DNA of 64,000 nucleotides from Rhodospirillales bacterium (GCA_018432935.1 JAHDSF010000006.1:1-64000), one strand, 5' to 3'; positions 18,004 to 27,065 are shown, numbered from the stretch's first letter. Notes: generated by a model from the sequence alone, not told the origin. Numbers and translations are program-made.

Positions 18004-18711
18004 CTACAACGCGTCCTTGACGCGGTGCCAGGTCTCCTCGAGGTGGTGGCGGAGCGCGGCGCTGAGGCGGAGGGCGTCGCGGGCCTCGAGCGCCTGGATC
18101 ATCTCCTCGTGGTCGGCGACGGCGGCTGCCCACTTGGCCGGCCCTTCGTTGCCGATGAAGCGGATCCGCTTGAGGCGAGCCTGCAGCATTCCGTGGACGT
18201 AGGCCAGCCATTCGTTGCCGGAAAGCTGGATGATCGCCAGGTGGATTTCCTGGTTCAGCTTGAAGTAGGTCAGTCGGTCCTTTGCGGCATAGCAGCGCAG
18301 CATCTCGTCATGGAGCCGGCGGACCTGCCGGATGCCATCCTCTGCGGCGGCCTCGCACGCCAGCCTTCCGGCCAGCTCCTCGAGGTTGGCGAGAACGGTC
18401 AGACTGTCGCGAACGTCCTTGGGGGTGAAGCGGCGGACCACGGCGCCGCGGCTCGGCACCAGTTCGACAAGCCCTTCGCGCGCCAGAACCTTGAGGGATT
18501 CGCGCAGTGGAGTGCGCGACACCCCGAGATGCTCGCAGAGCTGGCCCTCGTGGATGCGCTCGCCGGCGGCGAGCGTTCCCTCGGTGATCATGTCGCGGAC
18601 ACGGCTCACCACCGCATCGTGCAGCGTGTGGCGCGTGATCCGTCCCTGATCCTCTTCTCTCTCGCCGAGCTCCCCCACAGGGCTCCCATTCGCCGTCCCG
18701 TTCGCGTTCAT
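18004..18711 (-). CDS. GntR-family regulator, FCD type, of the pdxA2-tct cassette
   Basis: This 235-residue regulator has an N-terminal winged helix (DAVVSRVRDMITEGTLAAGE, then LCEHLGVSRTPLRESLKVLA, about 32-80). An FCD ligand-binding domain follows, with metal-site histidines around RRLHDEM, NQEIHLAII and LRHHLEETWH. It is divergent from pdxA2-tctCBA, so it is most likely the local repressor or sensor of the transported acid. Two ATGCTGAAT copies lie in the shared intergenic region. The start at MNANGTANG is preferred; a start 19 codons upstream is open. Confidence 0.85.
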   Translation of the reverse strand: MNANGTANGSPVGELGEREEDQGRITRHTLHDAVVSRVRDMITEGTLAAGERIHEGQLCEHLGVSRTPLRESLKVLAREGLVELVPSRGAVVRRFTPKDVRDSLTVLANLEELAGRLACEAAAEDGIRQVRRLHDEMLRCYAAKDRLTYFKLNQEIHLAIIQLSGNEWLAYVHGMLQARLKRIRFIGNEGPAKWAAAVADHEEMIQALEARDALRLSAALRHHLEETWHRVKDAL

Positions 18712-18787
18712 GCGCAAATCCGTTGTGTCGCTTCCCGCCAGGATGCGCCGCCGCACGCCCACCGTCAATCAACGTCATACGTTCTTA

Positions 18788-18817
18788 ATGCTGAATTCAG
18801 AATGCTTGATGCTGAAT
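18788..18817. promoter_or_regulatory. candidate GntR operator: ATGCTGAAT repeats
   Basis: ATGCTGAAT occurs at 18788-18796 and 18809-18817, exactly two helical turns (21 bases) apart. The first copy overlaps the palindrome CTGAATTCAG (18791-18800). A -10-like TATGAT follows at 18824-18829. The site sits between the divergent regulator and pdxA2 genes. Confidence 0.5.
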
Positions 18818-18868
18818 GACCTCTATGATAACCCTTTCCATGGCGGAGTTTTGCAGGGAGGGATCCTC

Positions 18869-19894
18869 GTGGCAGCGCAGGCGGGCTCGGCGGAGCGGCC
18901 GACAATTGCAATGGCGATGGGTGACCCGGCCGGCATAAGTTCCGAACTGGCGGCCCGGCTTCTGTCCCAGGAGGACGTCCGTGCCGCCGCGGCGATCATC
19001 GTCTACGGCGACCGCCGCGTCATCGAAGAGGGAGCGCGGGTGGCCAACGTCCCGCTCGATCTCTACGTCGTTTCCCCGGACTCGGCGTTGCCCGGCAACC
19101 CCGCCAAGCCGGTGCTGGTCGACCTCGGCAACCTGGATCCTGCCGAGGTCGCGATGGGCGAGGCAACCCCTGCGGGCGGCGCCTTCGCAACCGAGAATTT
19201 TCGCCAAGCCTTGCGACTCGCCGCTGCAGGTCGCGCCGATGCGGTGTACTTCACGCCCTTCAACAAGAAGGCGATGCGGTACGCCTATCCCGCCTACGAC
19301 GACGAGATCCGGTTCGTCTCCGACGTCATCGGCTTCACGGGCCACACCCGCGAGTTCAACGTGCTCGAGGAGTTGTGGAACGCCCGTGTCACCTCGCACA
19401 TCCCGATGTCGGCGGTCGCCTCCACCCTCAAGCAGGAGACCATCGTTTCGGAGCTCGAACTGACCGACCGGATGTTGCGCGCCGCAGGGTTCGAAAAGCC
19501 GCGCATCGGCGTCGCCGGGCTGAATCCGCATGCCGGGGACGGCGGCAACTTCGGCCGCGAGGAAATCGAGATCATAGGGCCCGCCGTCAAGACGGCCGTG
19601 GCCCGGGGCATCAACGCCGACGGCCCCTATCCGGCCGACACCATCTTCGTGCGCGCCAAGAACGGTGCCTTCGACGCGATACTGACCATGTACCACGACC
19701 AGGGCCAGATCGCGATGAAGCTGATGGGCTTTGACCGCGGAGTGACGCTGATGGGCGGCTTTCCGTTCCCGATCTGCACGCCGGCGCACGGAACCGCCTA
19801 CGACATCGCGGGCAAGGGCATCGCCAACCTCGGCGCCAGCCGCCACGCCTTCTTTCTTGCCGTGCGCATGGCTTCGCGAAAGCCACCGAGTTGA
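18869..19894 (+). CDS. pdxA2: PdxA2-type 4-hydroxythreonine-4-phosphate dehydrogenase family protein
   Basis: This 341-residue, metal- and NAD-dependent enzyme resembles PdxA and its catabolic relatives. Motifs are the substrate-loop start MAMGDPAGISSE, and the metal histidines in TSHIPMSAVAS, GLNPHAGDGGNFG and TMYHDQGQIAMKL. Being first in a GntR-controlled TTT operon, it is more likely the catabolic PdxA2 type than the vitamin B6 enzyme. PdxA2 relatives act on 4-phospho-threonate or -erythronate, or on aromatic dihydrodiols. The DUF1537 kinase that supplies the phosphorylated acids is not in the window. The GTG start at 18869 was chosen because AGGGAGGG precedes it by six bases; upstream ATGs lack a site and overlap the operator. 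Confidence 0.82.
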   Translation: MAAQAGSAERPTIAMAMGDPAGISSELAARLLSQEDVRAAAAIIVYGDRRVIEEGARVANVPLDLYVVSPDSALPGNPAKPVLVDLGNLDPAEVAMGEATPAGGAFATENFRQALRLAAAGRADAVYFTPFNKKAMRYAYPAYDDEIRFVSDVIGFTGHTREFNVLEELWNARVTSHIPMSAVASTLKQETIVSELELTDRMLRAAGFEKPRIGVAGLNPHAGDGGNFGREEIEIIGPAVKTAVARGINADGPYPADTIFVRAKNGAFDAILTMYHDQGQIAMKLMGFDRGVTLMGGFPFPICTPAHGTAYDIAGKGIANLGASRHAFFLAVRMASRKPPS

Positions 19895-19927
19895 GTTGAC
19901 CAGGACCACACACCGGGAGGAACCGAA

Positions 19928-20923
19928 ATGCTCAAGAAGACCACCTTCACATTCGTCATGCTCGCCAGCGCCCTCGGGGTCGTCGCGGCGGAAGCCGCCT
20001 GGAAGCCCGAGCGGCCGATCGAGTTCGTCGTCACTTCAGGCGCCGGCGGCGGCACCGACAACATCGCCCGCACCATCCAGGCCGCCATCCAGAAGAACAA
20101 GCTGACCGACGCCAACATCATCGTCACCAACAAGGGCGGCGGAAGCGGCGCCGAGGGCTTCGTCTACAGCGCGATGGCCAAGGGCGACCCCTACAAGTTC
20201 ACCTTCGGCACCAACAACGAGTACCTGCTGCCCTACGTGGCGAAGCTCGGCTTCAAGTCCACCGATCTGGTGCCGGTCGCCGCGATGGCGCTCGACGAGT
20301 TCCTGATCTGGGTCCACAAGGATTCCCCGTACAAAGACGCCAAGAGCTTCATTGAGGCCGCGAAAGCGAATCCCGAGAGCATCAAGTTCGGCGGCAGCCA
20401 GTCCAAGGATACCGATCAGACCCTGGTCAGCATCATCAGCGAGGCCACCGGGGCGAAGTTCACCTACATCCCCTTCAAGAGCGGCGGCGAGGCGGCGGTC
20501 CAGCTTGCCGGCGCCCATATCGACGCCAACGTGAACAACCCCAACGAGAACATCGGCCAGTTCAAGGCCGGCATGGTGCGGCCGCTGTGCGTGTTCAGCC
20601 CCAAGCGCATGGCCAAGGGGCCGAAGGTCTCCGGCGACATGGCCTGGTCCGATATTCCGACCTGCAAGGAGGCCGGCATCCCGGTCGAGACCTACCAGAT
20701 GCCGCGCACCCAGTGGCTGCCGGCCGGCGTTCCCGAGGACGCGGTGAAGTGGTACATCGACCTCCTCGCCAAGGTGCGCCAGACCGAGGAGTGGAAGCAG
20801 TACATCGAGCGCACTTCGCAGACTGAAGTCTTCATGTCCCCGTCGGAGCTTGCGAAGTTCGCCAAGGACGAAGAAGCCAAGACCGTCGCGGTGTTCAAGC
20901 GCGAGGGTTGGTTGGCCCAATAA
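19928..20923 (+). CDS. tctC: TctC-type extracytoplasmic binding protein (TTT family)
   Basis: This 331-residue periplasmic binding protein has a signal peptide ending near AEA at residue 24, then WKPERPIEFVVTSGAGGGTDNIART, the usual opening of Bug/TctC proteins. It binds a carboxylate, not yet predictable, for the TctAB membrane unit encoded downstream. It follows GGGAGGAACC and lies 33 bases after pdxA2. A strong hairpin separates it from tctB. Confidence 0.9.
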   Translation: MLKKTTFTFVMLASALGVVAAEAAWKPERPIEFVVTSGAGGGTDNIARTIQAAIQKNKLTDANIIVTNKGGGSGAEGFVYSAMAKGDPYKFTFGTNNEYLLPYVAKLGFKSTDLVPVAAMALDEFLIWVHKDSPYKDAKSFIEAAKANPESIKFGGSQSKDTDQTLVSIISEATGAKFTYIPFKSGGEAAVQLAGAHIDANVNNPNENIGQFKAGMVRPLCVFSPKRMAKGPKVSGDMAWSDIPTCKEAGIPVETYQMPRTQWLPAGVPEDAVKWYIDLLAKVRQTEEWKQYIERTSQTEVFMSPSELAKFAKDEEAKTVAVFKREGWLAQ

Positions 20924-20938
20924 GCTTCGTCGAAACGG

Positions 20939-20973
20939 CCGTCTTCCGTCCCGTCGTCCGGGGCGGAAGACGG
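20939..20973 (+). terminator. intercistronic hairpin between tctC and tctB
   Basis: CCGTCTTCCG (20939-20948) pairs perfectly with CGGAAGACGG (20964-20973), and CCC/GGG extend the stem inward. No U-run follows. It is better read as an mRNA-stabilising or partial-termination element than as a full terminator. Confidence 0.6.
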
Positions 20974-20998
20974 TCCGCCTACTGGGGAGGTTCGGCCC

Positions 20999-21493
20999 AT
21001 GCCTCGCAGCGCAGGCCTCACGCGGTTCGCCATGGAGCTGGTCGTCGCCGGCGCCACCGGGTTGATCGGCGCGGTGGTCGTGGCGGGCGCCCGGGAATTC
21101 GGCACCGGCTGGGGCGTTGCCGGACCCGAGCCGGGTTACTTTCCGTTCTACATCGGCATCCTCATCGTTATCGGCAGCCTCGGCACGATCGTCGCCACCC
21201 TGGTTCGCCGCCAGCGCGAGCAGCGCATCTTCCTCGACGCGGAACAGGCGCGTCGGGTCGCCATCTTCTGCGGGCCCATGCTGGCGTTCGTGATCGTCGC
21301 CTCCACGCTTGGCCTCTACGTGGCCACGGCCCTCTATCTGTTCGGCGTCATGCGGTGGCAGGGCGGCTACAAGACCGGCTTTGCGACCGTGGTCGCGGTC
21401 GGGACCGCGGTCGGCTTCTACTTCATTTTCGACGTCTGGTTCCAGGTGCCTCTCCTCAAGGGGCCGATCCTGAACTGGCTGGGCATCTACTGA
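20999..21493 (+). CDS. tctB: TctB-type small membrane subunit (TTT family)
   Basis: This 164-residue protein has four predicted membrane helices and the TctB feature EPGYFPFYIGILIVIGS near the second helix. It is the small, poorly conserved membrane partner of TctA. It begins after GGGGAGG at eight-base spacing and is placed as usual between tctC and tctA. Confidence 0.88.
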   Translation: MPRSAGLTRFAMELVVAGATGLIGAVVVAGAREFGTGWGVAGPEPGYFPFYIGILIVIGSLGTIVATLVRRQREQRIFLDAEQARRVAIFCGPMLAFVIVASTLGLYVATALYLFGVMRWQGGYKTGFATVVAVGTAVGFYFIFDVWFQVPLLKGPILNWLGIY

Positions 21494-21536
21494 CCCGGTC
21501 CAACGACAAGAAGGCGCCTCTCGGGAAGGAACGGCG

Positions 21537-23036
21537 ATGGGCAATTTCGGCAATCTGATGGACGGCTTCGTCATCGCGCTGTCGGGCTACCATGTGGCCC
21601 TGATGGTCGCTGGCGTGCTGATGGGAATCCTGGTCGGCGTGCTGCCCGGCCTTGGTGCGCCCAACGGAGTGTCGCTGCTGCTGCCCCTCACGTTCACCAT
21701 GGACCCGGTCTCGGCCATCATTCTGCTCACCAGCATGTACTGGGGCGCGCTGTTCGGCGGCTCGACGACGTCCATTCTCTTCAACATCCCGGGCGAGCCG
21801 TCCTCGGTCGCCACCACCTTCGACGGCTATCCGATGGCCAAGAAGGGCGAGGCCGGGCGGGCCCTGACGCTGGCTTTCCTGTCGGCCGCCACCGGCGCCC
21901 TGTTCGGCGTCGTCGTCATCACCGCATTGTCGGGGTGGGTCGCCGAATTCGCGCTCAAGTTCAGCTCGCCCGAGTACTTCGCAGTCTACTTCCTGACCTT
22001 TGCCAGCTTCATCGGCATGGGCAGCGCGTCTCCGTTCAAGACGCTGGTTTCGATGATGCTCGGGTTCGCCTTCGCCACGGTCGGCATGGATACCGTCTCG
22101 GGCAGCCTGCGCCTGACCTTCGGCTTCACCGACCTGATCAAGGGCATCAGCTTCCTGGTCGCGGTGATCGGCCTGTTCGGCATCGGCGAGTTGATCGTCA
22201 CCATGGAAGAGGGGCTGCGGTTCGAAGGGATCCGCGCCAAGGTGACACCGCGCGACGTGCTGCACACCATCGCCCGCATGCCTCGCCACTGGGTGACGTT
22301 GCTGCGCAGCTGCATCGTCGGGTCATGGATGGGCATCACGCCCGGCGGTCCGACCGCCGCCTCGTTCATGAGCTACGGGCTGGCCAAGCGGTTCTCGCGC
22401 CGCAAGGAAGGCTTCGGCAGCGGCGAGCCCGCCGGCGTGGTGGCGCCCGAGGCCGCCGATCATTCGGCCGGCACCTGCGCCATCCTGCCGATGATGGCGC
22501 TGGGAGTGCCGGGCTCGGCCACCGCAGCGGTGATGATGGGCGGCCTGATGATCTGGGGCCTCAATCCGGGGCCGATGCTGTTCATCGAGCGGCCGGATTT
22601 CGTGTGGGGCCTGATCGCCAGCATGTATCTCGGCAACGTCGTCGCCGTGGTCCTGGTGTTGTCGACGGTGCCCCTGTTCGCCGCCATCCTTCGCATCCCG
22701 CTGGCGATCATCGGGCCGGTGATCGTGATCGTCTGCTTCATCGGCGCCTACACGGTCGCCAGCTCGACCACCGATCTCTGGTTCGTGCTCGCGTTCGGCG
22801 TCGCCGGTTACGCCTTCAAGAAGCTGGACTATCCGATCGCGCCGCTGGTGTTGGCGATGGTGCTGGGGGACAAGGCGGAAGGAGCCTTCCAGCAGTCGAT
22901 GATCATGTCCAAGGGCGGCCTCGGCATCTTCTTCTCCAATGGCCTTGTCAGCACCATCATGGCGCTGGCTCTGCTGCTGCTGTTCTGGCCGCTCGCCGGC
23001 ATGCTGGTCAGCCGCCTGCGCCGGCATGGGATGTGA
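21537..23036 (+). CDS. tctA: TctA-type large membrane subunit (TTT family)
   Basis: This 499-residue permease has about twelve membrane segments and the TctA signatures GVLPGLGAPNGVSLLLPLTF, YWGALFGGSTTSILFNIPG and TTFDGYPMAKKGEAGRAL, with the second-half repeat MALGVPGSATAAVMMGGLM. It drives ion-coupled uptake of the acid delivered by TctC. It follows GGAAGGAAC. Its stop lies only 18 bases before the convergent stop of the ynjB-like gene. Confidence 0.93.
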   Translation: MGNFGNLMDGFVIALSGYHVALMVAGVLMGILVGVLPGLGAPNGVSLLLPLTFTMDPVSAIILLTSMYWGALFGGSTTSILFNIPGEPSSVATTFDGYPMAKKGEAGRALTLAFLSAATGALFGVVVITALSGWVAEFALKFSSPEYFAVYFLTFASFIGMGSASPFKTLVSMMLGFAFATVGMDTVSGSLRLTFGFTDLIKGISFLVAVIGLFGIGELIVTMEEGLRFEGIRAKVTPRDVLHTIARMPRHWVTLLRSCIVGSWMGITPGGPTAASFMSYGLAKRFSRRKEGFGSGEPAGVVAPEAADHSAGTCAILPMMALGVPGSATAAVMMGGLMIWGLNPGPMLFIERPDFVWGLIASMYLGNVVAVVLVLSTVPLFAAILRIPLAIIGPVIVIVCFIGAYTVASSTTDLWFVLAFGVAGYAFKKLDYPIAPLVLAMVLGDKAEGAFQQSMIMSKGGLGIFFSNGLVSTIMALALLLLFWPLAGMLVSRLRRHGM

Positions 23037-23054
23037 CGATCTGTCCGTGACGCG

Positions 23055-24263
23055 TCAACGCTCGTAGCGCCTTCTCCAGGCCTGCTCGAGGCCGGTGGTC
23101 CACGAGGGGTGCGGCTCGGCCAGGGGGGTACCCAGTTCGGCGTCGCTCAGGGTCGCCTCGCCGCGCGGAACCGCCGCGAACAACGCCTTTTGCTCGGGCG
23201 CAAGAGCGGCCACGTCGAGCACCGTCATGTCGCCCCAATGGGCGGGATCCAGCTTGCGCGCCTGGGCTTCAGGAGAGAGCAAAAAGTCCGCCACCACCAT
23301 GGCGCCCTCCCTGGCGGCGGCGTTGAACGGGATGGCGACGAAATGTGTATTGCCGATGGTGCCGCCCTCCAGCACGAACGTGCGAACCGTCTCCGGCAGC
23401 AGGCCCTGGGAGATCAGCGACGACGCCTCGGCGGGGTGGAACGAGATTGCGAAATCGGTCTCGCTGTCGGCGAACAGCTGGCGCGCTGCCGGCCCGTTGC
23501 GGGGGAAGGCCCTGCCGTCACGCCACAGGGAGGGATGGAGCGCGTCGAGCCACGCCCACAGCGGCCGCGTCGCCGTCGCGAAGGCCTCTTCCGTGGCCGG
23601 TCGGGACAGCACCCCCGGGTCGGGGGCGAGCTCGATCAGCGCCTGCTTGAGGAAGGTGGTGCCGACGAAGTCGGGCGGCTGCGGATAGGTGAGGCGGCCA
23701 GGATGCTCGCCGGCCCAGGCCAGGAACGCCCGCATGCTGCGGGGCGGATCCGGCACGATCGCGGTGTCGTGCATGAAGACGATCTGCGACATGCCCCAGG
23801 GCGATTCGTAACCCTCGGTAGGGACCGTGAAATCGACCAGGGTGGTCGGCTTGCCGCGAGTGTCGACCAGGCGGAAATTGGGCAGCTCCTCGGCGAAAGG
23901 TCCGAACAGGAGCCCGGCCGCTTTCATCCGCGCGAAGTTCTCGCCGTTGATCCATACCAGGTCGGCCGATCCTCCTTGCAGCCGCCCGGCCGCCTTTTCG
24001 GCCAGCACGCGGCCGACCGTCTCGGCGATATCGGCGACCTTGACGTGGCGCAACTCGACGCCGTGCAGTTGACGCACCCGGTCGGCGGCCCACTGGATGA
24101 AGCCGTTGATGCGCTCGTCCCCGGCCCAGGCGTTGAAGTGGACCGTCTGGCCGCGCGCCTGGTCGCGGATCGCATCCCAGTCGGCGCGGGCGGGCTGGGC
24201 GAAGGCCGCCACCGCGATGGCGCACAGAAGAGGCAGGAACGGGGGATGCGGGTGGCGGGCCAT
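23055..24263 (-). CDS. ynjB: ABC transporter substrate-binding protein (YnjB-like)
   Basis: This 402-residue periplasmic protein has a signal peptide (LPLLCAIAVAAFAQPARA). The mature part begins DWDAIRDQARGQTVHFNAWAGD and contains ADLVWINGENFARMKAAGLLFGPFAEELPN, VPTEGYESPWGMSQIVFMHD and a C-terminal VADFLLSPEAQARKLDPAHWGDMTVLD. These features are characteristic of YnjB proteins. The partners ynjC and ynjD are on the same strand from 17733 downward, separated by the pdxA2-tct cassette. The start follows GGAGGAAAAC. Confidence 0.85.
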   Translation of the reverse strand: MARHPHPPFLPLLCAIAVAAFAQPARADWDAIRDQARGQTVHFNAWAGDERINGFIQWAADRVRQLHGVELRHVKVADIAETVGRVLAEKAAGRLQGGSADLVWINGENFARMKAAGLLFGPFAEELPNFRLVDTRGKPTTLVDFTVPTEGYESPWGMSQIVFMHDTAIVPDPPRSMRAFLAWAGEHPGRLTYPQPPDFVGTTFLKQALIELAPDPGVLSRPATEEAFATATRPLWAWLDALHPSLWRDGRAFPRNGPAARQLFADSETDFAISFHPAEASSLISQGLLPETVRTFVLEGGTIGNTHFVAIPFNAAAREGAMVVADFLLSPEAQARKLDPAHWGDMTVLDVAALAPEQKALFAAVPRGEATLSDAELGTPLAEPHPSWTTGLEQAWRRRYER

Positions 24264-24337
24264 GTTTTCCTCCGTTAGCAAGCTTACGCGGTACTCCGAC
24301 CCCTAAGACATGGGACAAAAGAGGATGGCACGGGGTT

Positions 24338-24349
24338 GCGAACGTTTGC
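24338..24349. promoter_or_regulatory. palindrome GCGAACGTTTGC upstream of the second GntR gene
   Basis: A 12-base near-perfect palindrome lies between the ynjB-like gene and the divergent GntR gene. A related GCAAACGTT occurs inside that gene near 24630. It is a candidate operator; the protein that binds it is unknown. Confidence 0.35.
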
Positions 24350-24408
24350 AGAAAATGATGAACGGACGCTCGGCCTGCCGTATATCTGTTGTCCGAGGAC
24401 GAAGACCG

Positions 24409-25053
24409 ATGCCGCTGAAAACCATCGCGCCGCAACGGATCTACCAGCGGATCGCTGCGCAGATCGCCGATATGATTCGTGCCGGCGAATTCATTCCGGG
24501 TCAACGCCTGCCGCCCGAGCGCGACCTGGCGAAGACCTTCGGCGTCAGCCGCAACGTGGTGCGGGAGGCGATGGTGGCCCTCGAGATGGACGGCCTCGTC
24601 ACCGTTCGCCTGGGGTCTGGGACCTTCGTTGCAAACGTTGGCGGCGGAAGCGAACCGGCCGATCTCTGTCTCGCCCGCACCGTGATCGAATGCGAGATCG
24701 CGGCCCTTGCCGCCGAGAACCGGACCGAGTCCGATCTCGTGGAGTTGCGGGAGGCGGCGGAGCAGGCCGCCGATGAGGCCGACGATGGCCGGCGGGGGAC
24801 GCACTGGAACCGCCGCTTCCACGTGCTCCTTGCAGAGACGACGCGAAACGCCGTCCTGGCCGCGGTGGTGCGCCAGCTCTGGGGGGGACCGGAACCGGCG
24901 TCGCGGCTCGATGGCGCCGCCTGCCTGATGCTGCTGCAGGCGGTGGCCAGGCGGGACGCACAAGGTGCGCGTGCCGCCATGCGGACGCATCTTCATGCCG
25001 CCGACACGGCGGTTCCCGCCGTCACCCCACATCGCGAAAGCCGGCGCGCCTAG
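24409..25053 (+). CDS. GntR-family transcriptional regulator, FCD/FadR type
   Basis: This 214-residue regulator has an N-terminal winged helix (QRIAAQIADMIRAGEFIPGQ, PPERDLAKTFGVSRNVVREAMVALE, about 10-65) and a shortened FCD effector domain with NRRFHVLLAETT. It is divergent from the ynjB-like gene, so control of that transporter is possible. The start at MPLKTIAPQ follows GAGGACGAAGACCG. Upstream codons of the long frame lack coding character. It is convergent with the antiporter gene, with a five-base gap. Confidence 0.82.
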   Translation: MPLKTIAPQRIYQRIAAQIADMIRAGEFIPGQRLPPERDLAKTFGVSRNVVREAMVALEMDGLVTVRLGSGTFVANVGGGSEPADLCLARTVIECEIAALAAENRTESDLVELREAAEQAADEADDGRRGTHWNRRFHVLLAETTRNAVLAAVVRQLWGGPEPASRLDGAACLMLLQAVARRDAQGARAAMRTHLHAADTAVPAVTPHRESRRA

Positions 25054-25058
25054 TCGGT

Positions 25059-26303
25059 TCACCCGCCCGCCTTGGCGTACCACCGCGTGAACGGCGACGC
25101 GGTTACGCCGTGCACCACGATCGAAGCCAAGATGAAGATGCTGCCGATGTCCCAGACCTGCGGGTCGCCAAGGTGGCGGTGCGCGGTGGTGACGTAGTAG
25201 ATGGCCGACAGCCCGATCGGACCGAACCAACCATAGAACCAGAAGTCTCGCGGGCTGCTGAACGGGCGCCGCAGGGCATCCTCCCCCCGCCGAGCATCGC
25301 GGCGGCGCATCGCGCCGTACAACAGCGCCACGATCGGCAGCCTGCGGAAAAGAAGCACCGCGACGACGGCCACGAGCAGACTCGGGCCGTAGGTCTGCCA
25401 GTCGCTCCACGGCAGCGCCATTCCAAAAACGAGAAGCGCGGGCACCATGGTGATGTAGGTTCCGGCCTCCTGAAACTCATCGGCGGACTGACGCTGGCCG
25501 GTCGGCAGCAGGCCGGAGAAGACGATGACGGCGATGAACGTGCCCCAGATGCTGTCCATATGCAGCACCTTCATCAGGGCGAGGAGGGTGATCGTCATCG
25601 TCATGCTGGCTAGCAGCAGAGCCCGCTCCCGGATTATTCCTCGCGCGAGCGCCGACTTGACGATGGTGCCGAACGCCCATCCGACGATCACGCCCAGAAG
25701 ACCGGCGGCGGCGACCTTCCACAAGAGCGTGCTGTAGAGCCATTCGACCACCCCCGAGGGACCGTTCTCGATCAGGAGCAGGGGCAGGAAGAGGAAAGCG
25801 AGACCCAGCCCGTCATTGGTGCCGGATTCGAACGACAGCATGTACCGCAGACGGGTCGGGATCAGCTTTTCGGCGAACGGCCCGGTCACGATGGTGGAGG
25901 CGACCACGGGGTCCGTCGGCGTGATCACCGCGCCGATCACCATTGCGAAGGTGAACGGCACGTCCAAGGCAAGCCAGATCACGAACCCGGATGCAGCCCA
26001 CATGCCGAGCATGGCGATGCCCGTCACCACGGCGCCCGGCCGCCAGATCCGGCGGAGATCCTGCGGCTGGAAGCGCAACGCTATGCTGGTCGCGCCGAAC
26101 CCAACAGCCGCCCACGACAGCACTTCGAGGTAGTCCAGCAGCATCGCCTGCGGCTGCGGGATGACGAAACCGAGGAGGATCCCCGCCAGCATCATCAACA
26201 ACGGCGGGGCGATGACCCTCTTCACGGTGCGCGAGAAGATGCCAAGAACCCAGGTCAGGGCTCCAGCGACGAGAAGAAAAAGGTAGAACGGAAATGAGTG
26301 CAT
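25059..26303 (-). CDS. sodium/proton antiporter (CPA1 family)
   Basis: This 414-residue membrane protein has about twelve helices and the CPA1 motifs GAVITPTDPVVASTIVTG and LSFESGTNDGLGLAFLFLPLL. The second contains the acidic ion-binding position followed by the usual glycine-rich stretch. It exchanges sodium or potassium for protons in pH and salt homeostasis. It has no long C-terminal regulatory domain. The ribosome site GGACGAG is weak. Confidence 0.85.
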   Translation of the reverse strand: MHSFPFYLFLLVAGALTWVLGIFSRTVKRVIAPPLLMMLAGILLGFVIPQPQAMLLDYLEVLSWAAVGFGATSIALRFQPQDLRRIWRPGAVVTGIAMLGMWAASGFVIWLALDVPFTFAMVIGAVITPTDPVVASTIVTGPFAEKLIPTRLRYMLSFESGTNDGLGLAFLFLPLLLIENGPSGVVEWLYSTLLWKVAAAGLLGVIVGWAFGTIVKSALARGIIRERALLLASMTMTITLLALMKVLHMDSIWGTFIAVIVFSGLLPTGQRQSADEFQEAGTYITMVPALLVFGMALPWSDWQTYGPSLLVAVVAVLLFRRLPIVALLYGAMRRRDARRGEDALRRPFSSPRDFWFYGWFGPIGLSAIYYVTTAHRHLGDPQVWDIGSIFILASIVVHGVTASPFTRWYAKAGG

Positions 26304-26523
26304 CTCGTCCGGTCCGGTTCGCCCAGCCTCAAGGGTTCCGACGCTCCGGACTCCGGAGTGCCGCTGCAGAAATGGGGTCGGCCGAAGGCCCGCGGCGCGG
26401 CAAAAGCGCGATAGACATCTGCTCGCCCGGAAAGGGCCGCTGTTCGTAAGGCGGGAGCGGGGACACGCATCGGATGTACCCGCCTGCGGAGATTCGGATT
26501 CTCTTCGGAGGGGAGGGCGAGGC

Positions 26524-26554
26524 AAAAAAAACCGGGGGCTCGTGACGCCCCCGG
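26524..26554 (-). terminator. Rho-independent terminator of the SPW-repeat gene
   Basis: On the minus strand an 8-bp GC-rich stem (arms 26547-26554 and 26532-26539) with a 7-base loop is followed by eight U residues. It lies 34 bases after the stop codon of the SPW-repeat protein. It is the clearest intrinsic terminator in the window. Confidence 0.85.
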
Positions 26555-26587
26555 GAGCAAGTTCAAGACGGAGTTGGTCGCGGACGG

Positions 26588-26959
26588 TCAGCTCACCGCA
26601 GCCGGCTTGCCCAACTGCGGAGCGAAGAACTGCCAGCCGGCCAGGGCCGCGCCGGCGAGGCCGCAGGCGACGCTGTTCCACATCGGGGTGGACTCGCCCT
26701 GGAAGCCGAGGGCGAACGGCGCCACGACCAGCCACGCGCCGCAGGCGATGATCGACCACAGCACCCACTTGCGCGGGATGCGCATCGCGATGCCGCCGAG
26801 GACCGTCAGGATCGCGCCCAGCGCGGCGGTGTTGGCCGTCGCGGCCTGGAGCGTATTGAAGTCGAGGAAGCCCGGGGAGATGAAAAGCCAAACGCCCAGG
26901 GCCAGGGTCGAGGTGTTCCGCCAGTCGGCGGTGTCCTTCACGTTGCTCACTTCACTCAT
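26588..26959 (-). CDS. SPW repeat membrane protein
   Basis: This 123-residue protein has four membrane helices arranged as two repeats, each with a tryptophan-containing helix start (LGVWLFISPGFLDF and ACGAWLVVAPFALGF). This is the SPW repeat family (PF03779). Its function is unknown; members often occur in stress- or persistence-related loci. It starts after AAGGCAGAAGACA and ends in a strong terminator, so it is a single-gene unit. Confidence 0.8.
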   Translation of the reverse strand: MSEVSNVKDTADWRNTSTLALGVWLFISPGFLDFNTLQAATANTAALGAILTVLGGIAMRIPRKWVLWSIIACGAWLVVAPFALGFQGESTPMWNSVACGLAGAALAGWQFFAPQLGKPAAVS

Positions 26960-27065
26960 TGTCTTCTGCCTTTTCCGACCTTGCGCATATCTCATGGCGA
27001 CCGCAGCCGCCGATGCGCGGGAATGATCACTCACGAAAGGGTTTGCCGCCGTGGCGGCGGTGGGA

